NCBI GenBank assembly: GCA_036186865.1
Contig: AP025042.1
Location: forward strand, 36,409,133 to 36,473,132
DNA: 64,000 nucleotides
Source: Eustoma russellianum
Taxonomy: Eukaryota; Streptophyta; Magnoliopsida; Gentianales; Gentianaceae
Reading direction: 5' to 3'
The notes below the pieces were generated by a model. It was not told where the DNA came from. It searched no databases and worked only from the letters and a program-made list of their open reading frames with translations. Below, in pieces: positions 22,473-36,200 of the stretch; positions within the stretch are counted from its first letter, which is position 1, and each line of letters begins with the position of its first letter. Made by a program: the position numbers and the translations under genes.

Positions 22473-24859
22473 CTATAAAAGAATTGTGTACTTTTCGAAC
22501 TCAGTCAAGTACTGTGACAAAGAATGATCATTCTGATATTGTCGGAAAATTGGATTTTCATTAGCGACAGCTGTAATAATGTGTCTTGGTGATCTAGGAG
22601 GAGATGCATAAAACATAGATGTCTCTATAATTTCTCGTCGCATGTTTTCTTGTTCTATAACTAGTCTTTCTGCTCGTAACGCTGTAACGTATAGACCGAC
22701 GGCAAGAAAGACGGTCACTAGGCCGAATACTCCGGCCGCCGTGAACAACCCTTCTCCGATTGTAAGACAAATGTTTCTTGGTGTTCCCCAATTTTTCAGA
22801 TGTCCAGATTCAACACTTAGACCGATTAGTAATAAAATCTCCCCTACTGCATAGGAAATCCTGCCAATGGTGATAAATGAGTCAAAATTTATGCAACACG
22901 AAAAGCTTTTTTTTAAGTTTAGTGACTTAATAATAACATCATCCAAATGTAAAAACTTGGGTTTGATACTCTTTTCTTGTTGAAAAAACAAATGTGACTT
23001 TTGATTTTCGATATTTTGTAAAGTATCAGTTGATTCACACAACTTGATGCAGATTTTATTATAGATCATCAACAAACAACCTCTGTATTTCTAACACATG
23101 GATATGGTTGCGTACATCCAACCCCTTATACCCTGCTATAGTCAGGAGCCTCTAAAGTAATGTTGTTGTAGTATATAAACACTTGAAACAAAAATTGTGC
23201 AATAAACGAAAACTACAAGAAAAACTTGAAAAACATATATGAAAGCTCAAGTAACAGTAGAAATCATGAGCATCCTAGATGGTTCATTGTATTGTTTCTA
23301 AACGAACCACACAGTTGCATCCCAATTATGTAATAGATTTGAAGATAATACAACAAAATTACGTATAATTAGCGGTTTAAAATACTGAAAGAATACAAAT
23401 GGGCTTTAAGAACAATGCATAAACATATATTTTCCTCGCATCAAATTAATTTTCCCCCTCTTTTTGGCAGAAATTGAAGGGACAAAGGTGAGTTCTTGAA
23501 TCTTCCAAGGTAATACATTTCCATCCCCAAGCAATATCTTGATTTTTTTTCTCACTTTGAATTGGTCCAAGTATGGGAATTTTTTTAGCTATGTGGTGAC
23601 CAATACAACAACCACACATACCAAGTATATCGTAACGACATCAAAAGCTATCGCTAGTGTTTAGGATGTATGAGAGCGACTAATAACGGAAACTTAAAAG
23701 ATGACCCTCCAAAAAAAAGTGTATACATACCAAGTAGCAATGAAGAAGAAGGCAGCTTGGCATGCAATTGTCTTTGCAAAGTCAGAATCAGGATCCCATG
23801 TCACCAAAGGGGATGAAGCTGAACTGCTCACCGCAATCAAAAGGAATGTGTGCTGTACAACCATGGCAATTGCCAGAACCAAAAATGCACCTGCTCCACA
23901 TAATAGAGGTATTTTACCACTTCCAGAATACACGCACTCCCCCTTCCCTCCTTCACCTTTACCATTCGAGTTCAACCACGACATCTATAAATAAAAACAC
24001 GAAATTTACGTTATATACTAGATACGGATGATGATGATATCGTCTTATTTTTGTCACCTTAGTATTTTTCTTTCCAATGATTGAATTTATATCCATGTCT
24101 TGATACACTCTAAATTTTACAACTATTTTACGCTTGCAATGACCAACGAGTTAAGTAAAGTTCTTGATACATCAGTTGCAAGTTCTAGCTGAGGATATGT
24201 TAATATTTAGGCTCTCTTTGAGAAGACCTATTGATGCTCTCATGACATAACTCAGTTGGTATTCGGGTTGAGATTTGTTTTAAGAGGTTAAAAGTTCGAT
24301 TCCAGATATACGTACAGGGTGGGTGTTTTACTGTTGTTAGACCGAAGGCCTAGTTTGCAGGAGACTCCTTGCGTGGGTCACTGCATAATTCCTCACCCAA
24401 CCTAGGAGGCCGCTGAGATTCTGATTTGCATCCTCCACAATGATCCTTGAGACCGGGGCGATGGGTCCTCAGAACCAGGGTATAACCTTTTAGCTCCATG
24501 AGAAGACCTACTACTACTCTGTATACGAGGCTTTTGGTGTGCCTTTTCCTCTTACAGAAACCACTGAAGACTAGCGAATACGCGAGTGTCCTACCTCCAC
24601 GTTCGGTTTAGGTATCTTGTTGTTGATAAAGTAGATTAGGCTGAAACTACCTTTCTCACTTCAAAGTAAGAAATCGAGTTAAATAAGAGCAAGCAAGAGG
24701 GATGGTATTTACCTCGGAACGATTAGCTTCAGCAAAGAGGCAGAGAATGAAGCAGAGGAGCCCCAAGAAAATGGACAAAACCATTAGAAAGACACCTGTT
24801 CTGCTACCCAAATCGGACCGCCGAGGGCCTGGCGCTAGATCAGCATGTGTGACTGGCAT
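22473..24859 (-). CDS. DUF1218 family four-span membrane protein
   Basis: Three exons, read 24859-24713, 23984-23731, 22860-22473, give 262 aa. The start MPVTHADLAP, then DLGSRTGVFLMVLSIFLG, matches the N-terminus of the plant DUF1218 branch that includes Arabidopsis At1g68220-like proteins. Four hydrophobic spans are visible: about residues 22-44, 74-100, 117-150 (crossing the last junction) and 157-185. A Cys in ECVYSGSG lies in the first loop, and a Glu/Arg-rich cytosolic-type tail follows. Other DUF1218 members (MWL1/2, VCC/DEAL) act in wall lignin composition and vein or leaf patterning; the role of this branch is not established. Both introns carry SINEs (24231-24498; 23003-23173). The junctions are consensus GT-AG. 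Confidence 0.93.
23003..23173 (+). mobile_element. Au-like SINE (family A, copy 3) in DUF1218 intron 2
   Basis: Core AAACAACCTCTG, ACACATGGATATGGTTGCG and TAATGTTGTTGTAG tail; the left half of the family head is partly present. Confidence 0.65.
23605..23690 (-). repeat. Family C repeat fragment in DUF1218 intron 2
   Basis: CAACAACCACACATACCAAG and CATCAAAAGCTATCGCTAG match the reverse of the 5' and 3' parts of the family C tail region. Confidence 0.5.
24231..24498 (+). mobile_element. tRNA-derived SINE in DUF1218 intron 1
   Basis: Head has a pol III A-box-like TAACTCAGTTGG and a B-box AAGTTCGATTCC about 45 bp apart, as in a tRNA gene. The 12-bp duplication TGAGAAGACCTA flanks it (24219-24230; 24499-24510). 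Body of about 180 bp is unrelated to tRNA. Confidence 0.88.
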
Positions 24860-25349
24860 TCTTTTTTGGCCCTTAATGCAGGTCTACACAGAAACAAAAA
24901 AGCTGACTAGAAGGATTTCTTACAAGATGGGGTTCAAGATAATGTAAGAAGATGGAGATACTAGTTTTGTAGAATGAAGTTAGAGGTTTGGATTTTTAGA
25001 ATCACTTGGAACAAAAGTTGCTTAAGGGTAGAGATTCCCTGTGGATTTTCTCACAAGATTCTTCTTAATCATGGCCTGGCTTTTTTTATTTGCATTGATA
25101 ATCCCTACTCAAAAGTATGTTTTCTTTACTGTTTTTAGCAAAAAAAAGAAGGTAATCACTGTGCTTAAAGCAAACTTATGCCCTTTTGGCTTTTTGATAG
25201 ATACAAAATCGTCATTATTCATTTGAATAAAAGTGAAATCAAGCCAATCAGTGGCACTTTTATCTGTTTTGGCTCTTAGCTGAAGTGGGATTCCATGGTT
25301 TCATGATTAGCCTCCATAAATTTTAAGTGTATTTCGGGTTAATGTGTCT

Positions 25350-25515
25350 AAGTGGGGTACCAGTTCATCGACAGAGCTTGACACATTCATTATGGGTCAC
25401 CGGGAAACAACATCTGTGTGTTTTTAACACATGGGTATGGTTGCGTACATCTGACTCCTTCATATCCTGCCATAAACAAGAGTCTTTAAGACAATGAATA
25501 ATGTTGTTGTAGTAG
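25350..25515 (+). mobile_element. Au-like SINE (family A, copy 4), 5'-truncated
   Basis: Contains CATTATGGGTCACCGGGAAA, GGGTATGGTTGCGTACATC and the TGTTGTTGTAG tail. Confidence 0.7.
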
Positions 25516-26588
25516 TTTTGATGGTTGTTAAGTTCTTAATTCTAGTATTTTTATGAATGCGAATCATGTTTATGCTTTTTATTAGATTGATATATTTATC
25601 TACTCACAAATGTAATAATGCTTATGTGTGATTTTTCTCAAGTGCGAAGTTTGATTGTTGTCACCGAAGTCTTGGTTTATTTATGCAATTTGCTGATACT
25701 TTTTAAGTTTTTGTAAATGAATTTTATCTGCTCACAAATATATGTTTCTACGTTGATTATTATCAGAAATTTATACCCTTTTATAAGTACAGCCATCAAC
25801 ACATGAAGCAAAATTTTAAGATGAGGGTTAATATTTTGCCAGCATTTCAGACGATAATATATTCATTAGATTTTATTACTATAAGTTTCTTTAATAGTCT
25901 ATACATTTTAGTCAGTTATATATATATAAGTCACTTTTTTCCCCTTATAAGAGGATATATTTATTTATTTAGTAAATAATCTATACATGTTAATCTACAA
26001 GTTTTGTTGTTAAATGATCATACTATGTTTATATTTATTTTTATTTTTTTGTATCTTTGTCTAGAAGTCAATAATGTCGATAAAAATATGTGCAAATGTT
26101 TATCGTTATATTGTTTAAAGAACCTGACTTGGTCTTGATAAGGCATCAAGGTTCAGGAAAGATAAAACCCAATCAGATTCGTGGAAGAAGAGAAAACATC
26201 TATATAGTAGAATTAATATTGTGATTATGCAAATGTGTTTAAAGCTCTTTTACAAATCCTATGTGTTTGTATATATTATATTTGGTGTATCAACAACACA
26301 CATCAAATGGCGTTCTCGATATAGTAGACTTCCACGTTTACACGGGATCTGAGAATGAGTTAAATCGATTTACGATCTGATGTTTACAGTTTACCTTAAG
26401 GTACGTGCTAAAATAAAAACACTATGCATTGCTTTACAACTATATGTGACCCACTAAAATGGCTATTTTGCCATCCGTTGCCTGCAAAAATCCCTATAGC
26501 GCCCGTTCGTATGTGCTAATTGTTTCATCAATCAATAGCACATAACTTAACATAAAGTTTTTGGTAATAATTGTTCCCTCCATTTATA

Positions 26589-26637
<49 letters not shown>

Positions 26638-26789
26638 AACTTCGTGGGAAGATTTTCTTAAATGCACCCGGCCAATCTTCATCAGTTCTGCAACAAAATC
26701 CAAGGACAAACTGAATCATTCAACTGAGTAAACACAAAAAGAACAAAGATACCTCGTGAATAAATTGCCCATAGCTGAAGAGAACCAAT
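25516..26789. other. Intergenic, AT-rich; (TA)n at 26598-26635
   Basis: No gene is recognised between the divergent DUF1218 and TRM genes here apart from the microsatellite. Confidence 0.55.
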
Positions 26790-26966
26790 AAAACAAAATG
26801 ACTCACTAAATTGGTTGCATTTTTATTGTTAAGTATCAGTTGATTAACACAACTTGACGCAATTTTTATTATGTGTCTAACACATATGTACGGATGCGTA
26901 CATCCGACTCCCATACTCCTGTCATAGACGAAAACATTTAAGATAATTGGGTAATGTTATTGTTGT
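26790..26966 (+). mobile_element. Au-like SINE (family A, copy 5), internally deleted
   Basis: Head ATGACTCACTAAATTGGTTG and tail GTAATGTTATTGTTG are present; about 30 bp of the core (the GGGAAACAACCTC part) is missing. Confidence 0.65.
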
Positions 26967-27018
26967 CTCTAAATCCAAAAGTGATGAGGGCAACGAGATC
27001 AATACATATAACATCCTC

Positions 27019-27201
27019 GGGATGAGATCTCCTCACCGCGCGGTGATTCACCGCACGGCCCAGGACGCGACATGTAGCAGCAGTAGGGGGTGGTGAGTCT
27101 GGATGAGGGTTACCCTCACCCAGCCTCACCACTTCCCCTTTTTGCCACGTGTCGCGCGGTCACGTACGCGATGAGGGGGAGCGGTGAGGAGATCCTATCC
27201 C
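27019..27201. mobile_element. MULE-type MITE, family M, between divergent genes
   Basis: Ends GGGATGAGATCTCCTCACC and, inverse, GGGATAGGATCTCCTCACC; 9-bp duplication AACATCCTC (27010-27018; 27202-27210). The right arm retains GCCACGTGTC (27144-27153); the left-arm motif is mutated. It lies about 1.2 kb upstream of the inferred TRM leader and 2.2 kb upstream of the DUF1218 start. Confidence 0.88.
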
Positions 27202-27364
27202 AACATCCTCTTCCCATTCTCCAACCATGCCAAATGCATGGTGGTGACTACCACCATCATTAAATCCTTCCAGTTTAATTGTACTTGAAACAAAACAACT
27301 GATTTCATGAAAAAAATAAGCTTCTCAAAAGTTGGATTCGTTGGTCTATAGTTTACATGAAAAA

Positions 27365-27614
27365 AATCGTTTTTGAGTCGACGAATCAAACTCGAGCTCA
27401 CGAGTTAGTATGAGTTTGCAAATCGAATAATGCTCACAAATTATAATCGAGCTTTTGAGTCGAACCAAACTTTTTTTAAAACTTATCGAATTCGAATACA
27501 AGCTTAATTTAGGTTCGCTACAAATTCGAATTCGAATTCAAACCTCATCAAACATGTTCGAATCAAATCTTATTTTTGAATTATTCGCTAAGATTCGGTT
27601 CGTTTACACCCTTA
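27365..27614. mobile_element. hAT-type MITE related to family H, left end decayed
   Basis: Right end (inverse TAAGGGTGTAAACGAACCGA) fits the family; the interior is rich in GAATTCGAATTCGAA-type palindromes. The left terminus and target duplication cannot be seen. Confidence 0.55.
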
Positions 27615-28189
27615 CTCTCGTATTGAGGGGACGGGCTGCTGCTCTTTTGGCGATTTGGACTGTAGTCTGTCTATCATTTACATTATTAAATTTTCATAAT
27701 ATTACATATTATGAAAACATTAAGTTTTTAAATTATTCTTATGGGTCGTAAACCTTTTTTTTCCTTCAAATTTTAAAGTTTTTTTGTTACCCTTATAATA
27801 ATTATCAAACTATGTGATCCCTCTTTTAAAAGTTTAGTGACTTTTATTTCAAAATCTCCCTATAATATATAGTTGTAGTTTTTTTTTTTTGAAACAATAT
27901 ATAGTTGTAGTTGGACACTTTATCATAAATTTTCTCTTTTTTCTTTTAAACTCATCAAAGAGGCTAGAGAGGGACCCAAAGATCAGGACGCAGCATTCCC
28001 CTATTTGTAATTTGAAAACCCTCCCTCTCTAAAAAGAGACGTTATGGCTTTCTAACATTGTCTGGAATATTAAAAAAAAAAAAAAATCTTTCTTTAAGAA
28101 TCCATTTTCTCGCCCCAAAAAACCTTCCTCTTTTCTTGTTTCTTTAAATTTACTTCACTGTCTGTCTCCTCATTTAATGTTGTTAATCA

Positions 28190-29841
28190 CGCGACACCTC
28201 AGCACTCTTCAATCGAACACTGACCAAGGCCTTCCAATCTCAACGGTCTTCTATATCCTTTAAACCAAACTTCAAATTATTTTGTTCTTTCTTTCTTTCT
28301 AATTCAATCACCTGCAAGCTGCAACAGGTGGAAAGACCCCGGAAGTTTTCTTGCTGGTTGAAGCTGGTATGACCTTAAAGTTATGGTTTTTTGAAGTTGT
28401 CTTATCTGGGTTTTCGTTTTTCTTGGTTGATTTTTGATTGCAATTATGATCAGGGTTTAGCTTTTTAACAGTTTTGCTACTGATTGAAGTATTTTCTGTT
28501 TTTAGAAACTCCGTTTAAGATGATTGAAGATGTTCTTGAGAACCTATTTCAATGATCGACAACTTTGGTTTTATCATTGAGTTCAAAATCATACGCTATG
28601 AAGATTGAAATATTATTGAAGTTACAGCATGTCACCTTACGCGAGTTTTGACATGCTCATCCTCTTTTTTGTTCTTTTTAACTTATTTGTGAACATTTTA
28701 CTTGGATTCTTTTAGTGATATGAATGGCTTATCGGAGGTATGACTCCTCGGGGCTACAGGTCTTCAGGTCATAAGTGTTAATGAACGAACTATGTCATGA
28801 GCACGGTTATGTCATGTGATGGCGATTAAGGTCATAAAACATGCCATGAGTAAGGTCATGACATGTGATTGTTGTTTATATGAATGCTTGGTTGATGATT
28901 TAATTCTTAGGTTTGGGGATGTATATGAAGTGATACGAATTTTTGAATGAATGCATTATCTGATATTTTGTCATGTATGAATGATATGATACAATGATAT
29001 ATGAAGCATATTAAAAATACATGATACATGAAGTATGATATATGATGAAAGATATTAGATGATTGAAGCATAACATGTGATGTATAACAATTGGTTGAAA
29101 TGTGACATGTGATGATTGATATTAACCCGAAACATGCCATGTGAAGACATATATAAACCAATGAAGCATGGTGTTTGATCAAAGATATTAAAGCATCGAA
29201 ACATGTTTTGTGATATTGATAAAATTATTGAAGATTATTTTGTTTCATTTTGGAGTAGGAATTGCAGTTGACATGTAGGATTGGATTTGTTTCTGGGGCA
29301 ATTGCTGGATAATTGATCACTGTTGTTAATGTTTACTGTTTGAATTACTCTTCAGAAAGTCTAAGTAAAGAAGAAAGGCATAAAGATGAAGTCTTTTTAG
29401 TTTCTCAAAAGTTGAAAGATTCTTTTTAGCTTCTTTTTCTGTTAATTGAAGGTTTTGTTCATATATTTCTTAAGAGAAGAAATGTTGACTGTCCCATAGC
29501 TTCCTTGAGAATAGATTAGACCTCTTGGTGCAGCATGAGAGAACCTTTTCACATATGGTGTTAAGTTGCATAATTGATCAATGGTGTTGGCTTATGGAGG
29601 AATTCAATACGGTCTGGTTGAAGTTCTTCTTCTTCCTAGGCAAAATGGGGTGTAAGATCGGTTCCTTCTCCTTCACCCTTAAAGAAGAAAATTGTTTACT
29701 TTGTTGGTGTTAGATATTTATGGAATATGTATAATGAGAAATTAGAAGGAAAATGGCTACTGAATTTTACATATGTTTATCATGCAGTTTGAGCTCTGGC
29801 CAGCCGTGCTTTATAGCTTGACTTGATACTCACCAGTATAT
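28190..29841 (+). promoter_or_regulatory. Inferred leader and leader intron of the TRM gene
   Basis: A likely leader exon ends at GAAGCTG|GTATGA (donor 28368), and an acceptor TCATGCAG lies at 29787, leaving a 54-base second leader exon before the ATG at 29842. The intron interior (28780-29220) is an imperfect tandem array of ACATGNNATGTGATG-like units. A long leader intron is common in this family but transcript proof is lacking. Confidence 0.4.
28780..29220. repeat. Imperfect tandem array of ~45-bp units
   Basis: Recurring blocks GAAACATG, ACATGTGATG and TGATATTA spaced 40-60 bp apart fill the leader intron. Units are diverged. Confidence 0.5.
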
Positions 29842-30155
29842 ATGGGGGCTGAAAAACATGGTTCAAAGAGTGGAGGCGGATGGCTTCACCTGTTCGATTG
29901 GAATGCAAAATCACGGAAGAAACTGTTCTCTAGCAAGTCTGATTCACCTGGTAAGATGTTATTACTATTTATATGTGCATCCAGGTGTGCTGTTTCTGAT
30001 TTTGAACTTAGTTTAATGTTTCTTCTTGCTCTATTCCTGTAGAGCTATCTAAACAGAGAAAGAGATGTGATGGGAATATGTCTGTAACCCTGCTCCATCT
30101 GGTGGGGATATCTTTAACCAAATTAATCTTTTCTGTTTGTTAATTATATATTTGA

Positions 30156-30202
<47 letters not shown>

Positions 30203-33200
30203 TGGGAATTGTTTATTATCCCTTCGCAAGAGGAACATTTTCGGGCTAATCCTTCTTATCCTTTTATCAACAGGTTAATGAAGATGATATCTTTACTGGG
30301 TCCAGCATGAGAGGTAGTGATTATAGTTGTGCTTCTTCAGTGACCGATGAGGAACTTGGTGTCCCGAAAGCACCTAATGTTGTAGCTAGGCTCATGGGAC
30401 TGGATTCCTTGACAACATCGAGCATTCGAGAGAGCTACTCTACCTTGCATTTTGACACTCAGTCGCTCCCAGATTTGCGTCTACACTACCAATACCAAGA
30501 GAGCAATTCAGGAAACCTGGATGACACAATGGATGCCTCCATTAGAAATGCCTTGGAGAAAAAGCATCCAAAAACTTTGAACAGGCCAATTGAGAAGTTT
30601 CAGTCTGAAATATTGCCCCCCAGATCAGCCAAATCTATTCCAATCACCCATCATAAGCTTTTGTCACCTATAAAAAGTGCCAATTTTATACCTTCTGGGA
30701 ATGCTGCTCACATAATGGAAGTTGCTGCAAGAATCATAGGCCCTGGACCTCAAGTGACTGCTAAGCCAAAACTACCTGCGGTTGGATCATCTTCAGTTCC
30801 ATTAAAGGTAAGAGACCTTAAACAGAAAGCTCAGGCAGCTCAGAAGCCATCCAAATTTGTTCAAGCTCCCTGCTTGCCAGATGAATATGATTTTAAACTT
30901 CCCAATGGTGCTTCTGCGGATAAGGAACGGAATGGATCCACTGATGTTACTCCAGTGAGGGTCTCTTCTGAAGCCACTAGGCCCAATTCAAAAGCCAAAA
31001 ATGGATCTATCTCTCTTGCGCTACAAGCGAAAGCCAATGTTCAGAAAAGAGAAGGCTTGTACTCAAGTGGTAGAGGTCAGGTTGGCCTGAGAAAACCGAA
31101 TGAAGGCTCAACTGAGGGTTTTGGATGCCAACCTAGTGCTCAAGGTGGCAGGCATAAGAAACCATCCTCTGTTGGTTCTTCTAGAGTACTCCAACAGAAT
31201 AATCAGAAACAGAATTGCCTAACTGATAGAGGAAACATGCTGTCTAAGCAATCTCTTCAAAATTTACAAGGTGGGAAACCAGTCAATGGTGATTCGTTAG
31301 TTGTACGAAATAAACGCTCAAGTAATAGCGTTGTTAACTCAAGAACTGTTTCAAGGATATCAAGGTCATCGGAAGTAATGGATAGCAGCAGCGGAAACTC
31401 TTATTCTAGAACAAGGCACGCAAGTCGCAAAAGACGCTCCTTGGACGGGAATATGCGTCCTGAGAAAACAGCGAAAGCCGCTGGAACGTCCATTAATCAG
31501 GGTGAGAAGCTTGTTCAATCCAGTGTGTCAACGGAAAAGGAAAGAAGCTTCACTGAGGAAAATAAAAGAAAAGGAACAGAGGTGATTTCTTTTACATTCA
31601 CTGCTCCATTAAAAAGATCTAATGGTCATGAAACTCCTAGAGAAGTACAGAAGAAAAGAAACAGTTTTGGTGCTGATTTTCAAGGTAAAGAGCCATTGCC
31701 TATTAGAAATGACGTCAAAAGTTCCAGGATTTTGGGATTGGAAACCAATCTGATTAGTGATGATGCTTTAAGCACTCTGCTGGATATTACTCTAAGAGAA
31801 CTAAATCATGGACTAGTTTTCGAGCCAGGAAAGGGGAACACTTCTCCATCAAGTTTTCAAGCGCCGATGCCTAGTCATGATGCTTCACCAACAACGGCCA
31901 GCTCAGAAGAGTGTAAAACTCAAGAGTCAAGGCAGACTGATGAGGTTGGGGCTTACTTTAGTTCAGTCTCATCAGCTGATCTACGGAGCATCGTAATGAA
32001 ACACAAGATTCAGGTTCATATCTAAAGCCCTTTCACCTTCATAAACATCTTGTTTCTCTTGGTATTTTATTATTGTACTTATCGCTGTCATCTACCGGAT
32101 AAATCTACTTTTTCTTAAGGATAGACCGGCCAGACTCTTTCCCATATTCAGCAGAAGTATATATTTCTACATAGTTTCACTCATCGGTGGACCAGTGGAC
32201 TTGATTCAGCAGAAGTATTTACTGAGAAAAGACACAAAAACAAATATAGTTCTAATAAGAAAACCAACACACGCTTTTATAAGAAAACCCAAATCTATAT
32301 ACCACGGTTTTGTCAAAACCGTGGTGTGCCAATTTGACTTTTGACACCACGGTTCTGTCAAAACTACGGTATAACCACACCTGTTTTTTCTATAAAACCA
32401 TATAATATCTCCCACATAAAACACCTCATATTCTTATCAAAAGGAAATATATTTGCATTCTATCCGATCAGATAAAATTACATATTCACTATTCAAATAT
32501 TGTTATATTTTGGAGGCAAAATTGTGCATTACACAATGGAGTTGGGCATGATAAAAATCCAACCAAAATGATGTCGCATAGCATAGCATACTCGGAGTTT
32601 CTCCAACGACTTAAAACACCCTTGGATTGGATGTAAATTTAGAAGCGATTGATCCAGTGTGCCGTTTTCCATCACTGGTTGATTCGGCTAGATACTTTTT
32701 GTTGAAATACTTGTAGCTGTTAGAAATATCATCACCTAGATGAAAGTGTAAATATTACCGTTAGGTCTTGAGTTTCTCTCTCTATTATATCTTGTTGTAT
32801 ATATACTCTTTAGAGTGTGAATAATGAAGTAATGAAGATTTTTCTTCTCCACTGGTTTACTGTTCAAACTTCTATGAAGTGAATTGTTCTTTAGATAAAT
32901 CTTCTATACACTTCACCATTTCTACATGGTATCAGAGCTTTCTTATCTACAATACTTCAAGCTTTTCAATCGGTCTCCAAGAAGGAGAAACTGATTAACA
33001 GTCATTCTCATCTTTCAAGATTCATAATCGCAGAAGAAAAAAAAACTGAGCTTCAGAAGAAACGTTCTCTGCAAAACTATTCTAGCATTCCTCAGCAATT
33101 TGTACAAGTATTCATAATTCGTTATATCAGGACTTATCTGGAGTCTGAAGCACGGAAACCTCAGAGACGCAGTTGTTCTCAAGGGAAAATAAAGAAGACG

Positions 33201-36200
33201 ACTATTTCGGTAAAAAGATTGCTTCCCAGGGGTTTTTTCGTCATTCTGAAATTTTTTGAATTAATTATTCTGAAATTCTTTTTATATATATATATATAAA
33301 ATAAAATAATAAAAAAGGGGGGGACAACCCAGAACACGTGTGTAATCATCGTGTTATGTTGCTTGGATGTTTTTTAATTGCATGGTATCCACGCATACCC
33401 CATTCTTCAGATTTGCGGTTGCATGCCAGTCTTCTCTGCAAAACCAAAAAAATACTTATTTCATCTTCTACATACAAAACGATCCATACACTCTTTTCAC
33501 ACAGAGCATCCATTACATTCTTCTAGCCATTTCATCTCAGAATCTCTATGGCGGAACAAGGGAGTGAGGTTACTTCCGCTCAGGTAAGTGATAAGTCCTC
33601 CTTTGGTTCTGCTCATGCAAGTTCAATCCTAGACTCTATCCCAGTTGCAATCACTAACCAAAAACTCCATGGTAACAATTATTTATCATGGAGCAGAGCA
33701 GTTGAACTGTTCATTACGGGTAGAGGAAAGAAAGAGTGTTTATCTGAAAAAATGATAGTTCCAAGCGAAACTGATGATAAATACTCTGTCTGGGAAGCTG
33801 AAAACTCCATGATTATGTCATGGTTGTTAGGATCTATGAGTCCCGATATAAGTTACACTTTCCTGCTCTATCCCACAGCCGCAGCAATTTGGACTGCTGC
33901 CAGAGAAATGTTCTCCCAGAAAGATAACATATCTGAGTTGTATGAACTTGAAATGCAACTCAGAGATGTTAAACAGGGAGACTTGACTGTTAGTAAGTAC
34001 TTTAGTAACCTATTTCAACTATGGCAGCAGGTTGATTCACTAGAGATTTATAAGTGGGGATGTTCTGCAGACGGATTACTTTATAAGAAAATTAAAGAGG
34101 AGAAACGAATATTTGGTTTTTTGTCTGGATTGCATAAGGATCTAGATACAGTAAGGGGTAGAATCTTGAGTACTAAACCATTACCATCTATAAATGCTGT
34201 GTTTTCTGAAGTGAGACAGGAGGAGAGTCGTCTGAAGGTGATGATGGGTACTACAGTTGTAACTGCAACAGAATCATCTGCTCTCCTTACTCAAAGAAGT
34301 GGTACCCAGGAAACAAGTCTGATGGCAAAAAAATCCGGATCTAAGTCTGGTAAATTCACTAAGAAGTATTGCAGGTACTGTCAAAGGGATGGCCATGTGA
34401 TTGAGGAGTGTTATAGACGACCTGGATCAACTGTTAAGCCTCCTCCAGGTTTTATCAGATACAATAATGCTAGACCTGGAGGTTTTGGTAATAGATCTGA
34501 ATCAAGTGGATCGTGGAGGACTGATGCAGATTCATGGAAAGCCCATAAAACTACTACAGAAGAGTCTGGCCCTTCTGCTGAAGTGTCTCCTTTTACTCCT
34601 GCACAGCTTGATGCTATGCTTAAGATACTTGAAAGCCAGAGAGGTCATGCAAGCAGTGAAGCCAACAGAGGAAGTGACCAAATCAGGGTCACTATGGCCA
34701 GTGCAGGTATGGGTGGTAAGTCACACCTCTGGATTATTGATTCAGGTGCTACAAATCACATGACATTTAATAAATCCCTCCTTAGTGACTTTAAATTATT
34801 TATCTGTCCTAGGAAGGTTAGAGTTGCTAATGGAGACAGTATATCTATTCTGGGATACGGTAATGTTAAGATATCTGAGATATTGAACCTTAACCATGTG
34901 TTATATGTGCCACACTTAGATTGTAATCTTGTCTTTGTTAAGCAGCTGATTGCAGACAATAAATGCTGGACAGTGTTTTCACCAACTCAGTGTTTTTTCC
35001 TGTCTTCTACTTCTTCATGCTTTCAGGGAAAAGCTGGGAAGGAGAGGATTACCAGGATGATTGGCAGTGCTAGTCATCAAGATGTATTGTATGTTTTGGA
35101 ACCTACCAGATCAGACTGCTCTAAAGGCTACTCTAGTGTATATTCTGGCAGTGACAAGTCTAATGTCTCTAGAATAGACAAGTCTAGAGTAGATCTTATT
35201 TTGTTGTGGCATAGAAGATTAGGGCATCCTAATTTTCTATACCTGAAAAAACTCAAGCCTGATCTGTTTAGTGATATTTCTTTTGACTGCCTTAAGTGTG
35301 AAACCTGTTTGTATGGAAGACAGTCAAGGGCTCAGTACCCTCCAAAAGCTTATGGAGAAAGCAGGCCCTTTAACTTGATTCACTCAGATATATGGGGGCC
35401 TTCTAGGGTCCTAAATGTTAATGGAAGTAGATGGTTTGTGATTTTTGTGGATGATCACACACGGGTCACTTGGATATATTTGATGGAGCATAAGTCAGAT
35501 TTGTTGCAAGTTTTTAAAACATTCATCTCATTGATTCAAAATCAGTTCAATACTAATATTAAGAACCTTAGATCTGATAATGGGAGTGAGTACATGGATA
35601 AAGAAATGAAAGCTTTATTAAGTGAAAAAGGGATCCACCATCAAACATCAAATGTTTATACACCACAACAGAATGGAATTGCCGAAAGAAAGCATAGGCA
35701 CATTCTTTCTGTTGCTAGGTCTCTAATGTTTTCTATGGAGGTACCTAAATACTTATGGGGAGAGGCAGTTCTCACTGCCACTTACTTTATAAACAGAATG
35801 CCCTCAAGGGTGTTGGGATTTGTGAGTCCTAGACAAAAGTTATTATATGCATTTCCTTACTGTTTGTTACTCTCTGAACTTCCACTTAAAATTTTTGGTT
35901 GTGTTGCCTATGTTTATCTTCAGCCTCATTGTAGGGGAAAACTTGACAGGAGATCAGTCAAGTGTGTTTTCCTGGGATATTCAGGACATCAAAAGGGATA
36001 TAAATGTTTCTGCCCAAACACCAGGAAAATGTATACTACTTTAGATGTTACTTTTGATGAGAACACACCTTATTTTTCATCTTCTGTGCATAGTACTGTG
36101 AATTCTGGACAGGAACAGTATTGGAGTATCATAGATGTTTCTCCAATAAAGGACAATTTTGTTGCTGGGACTGAGGAACTGACAGCTGAGAATGAAAATG

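Noticed and set aside
22594..22854. Frames opposite and offset within the last DUF1218 exon
   Set aside because: Shadow frames; the DUF1218 frame has clear domain and splice support.
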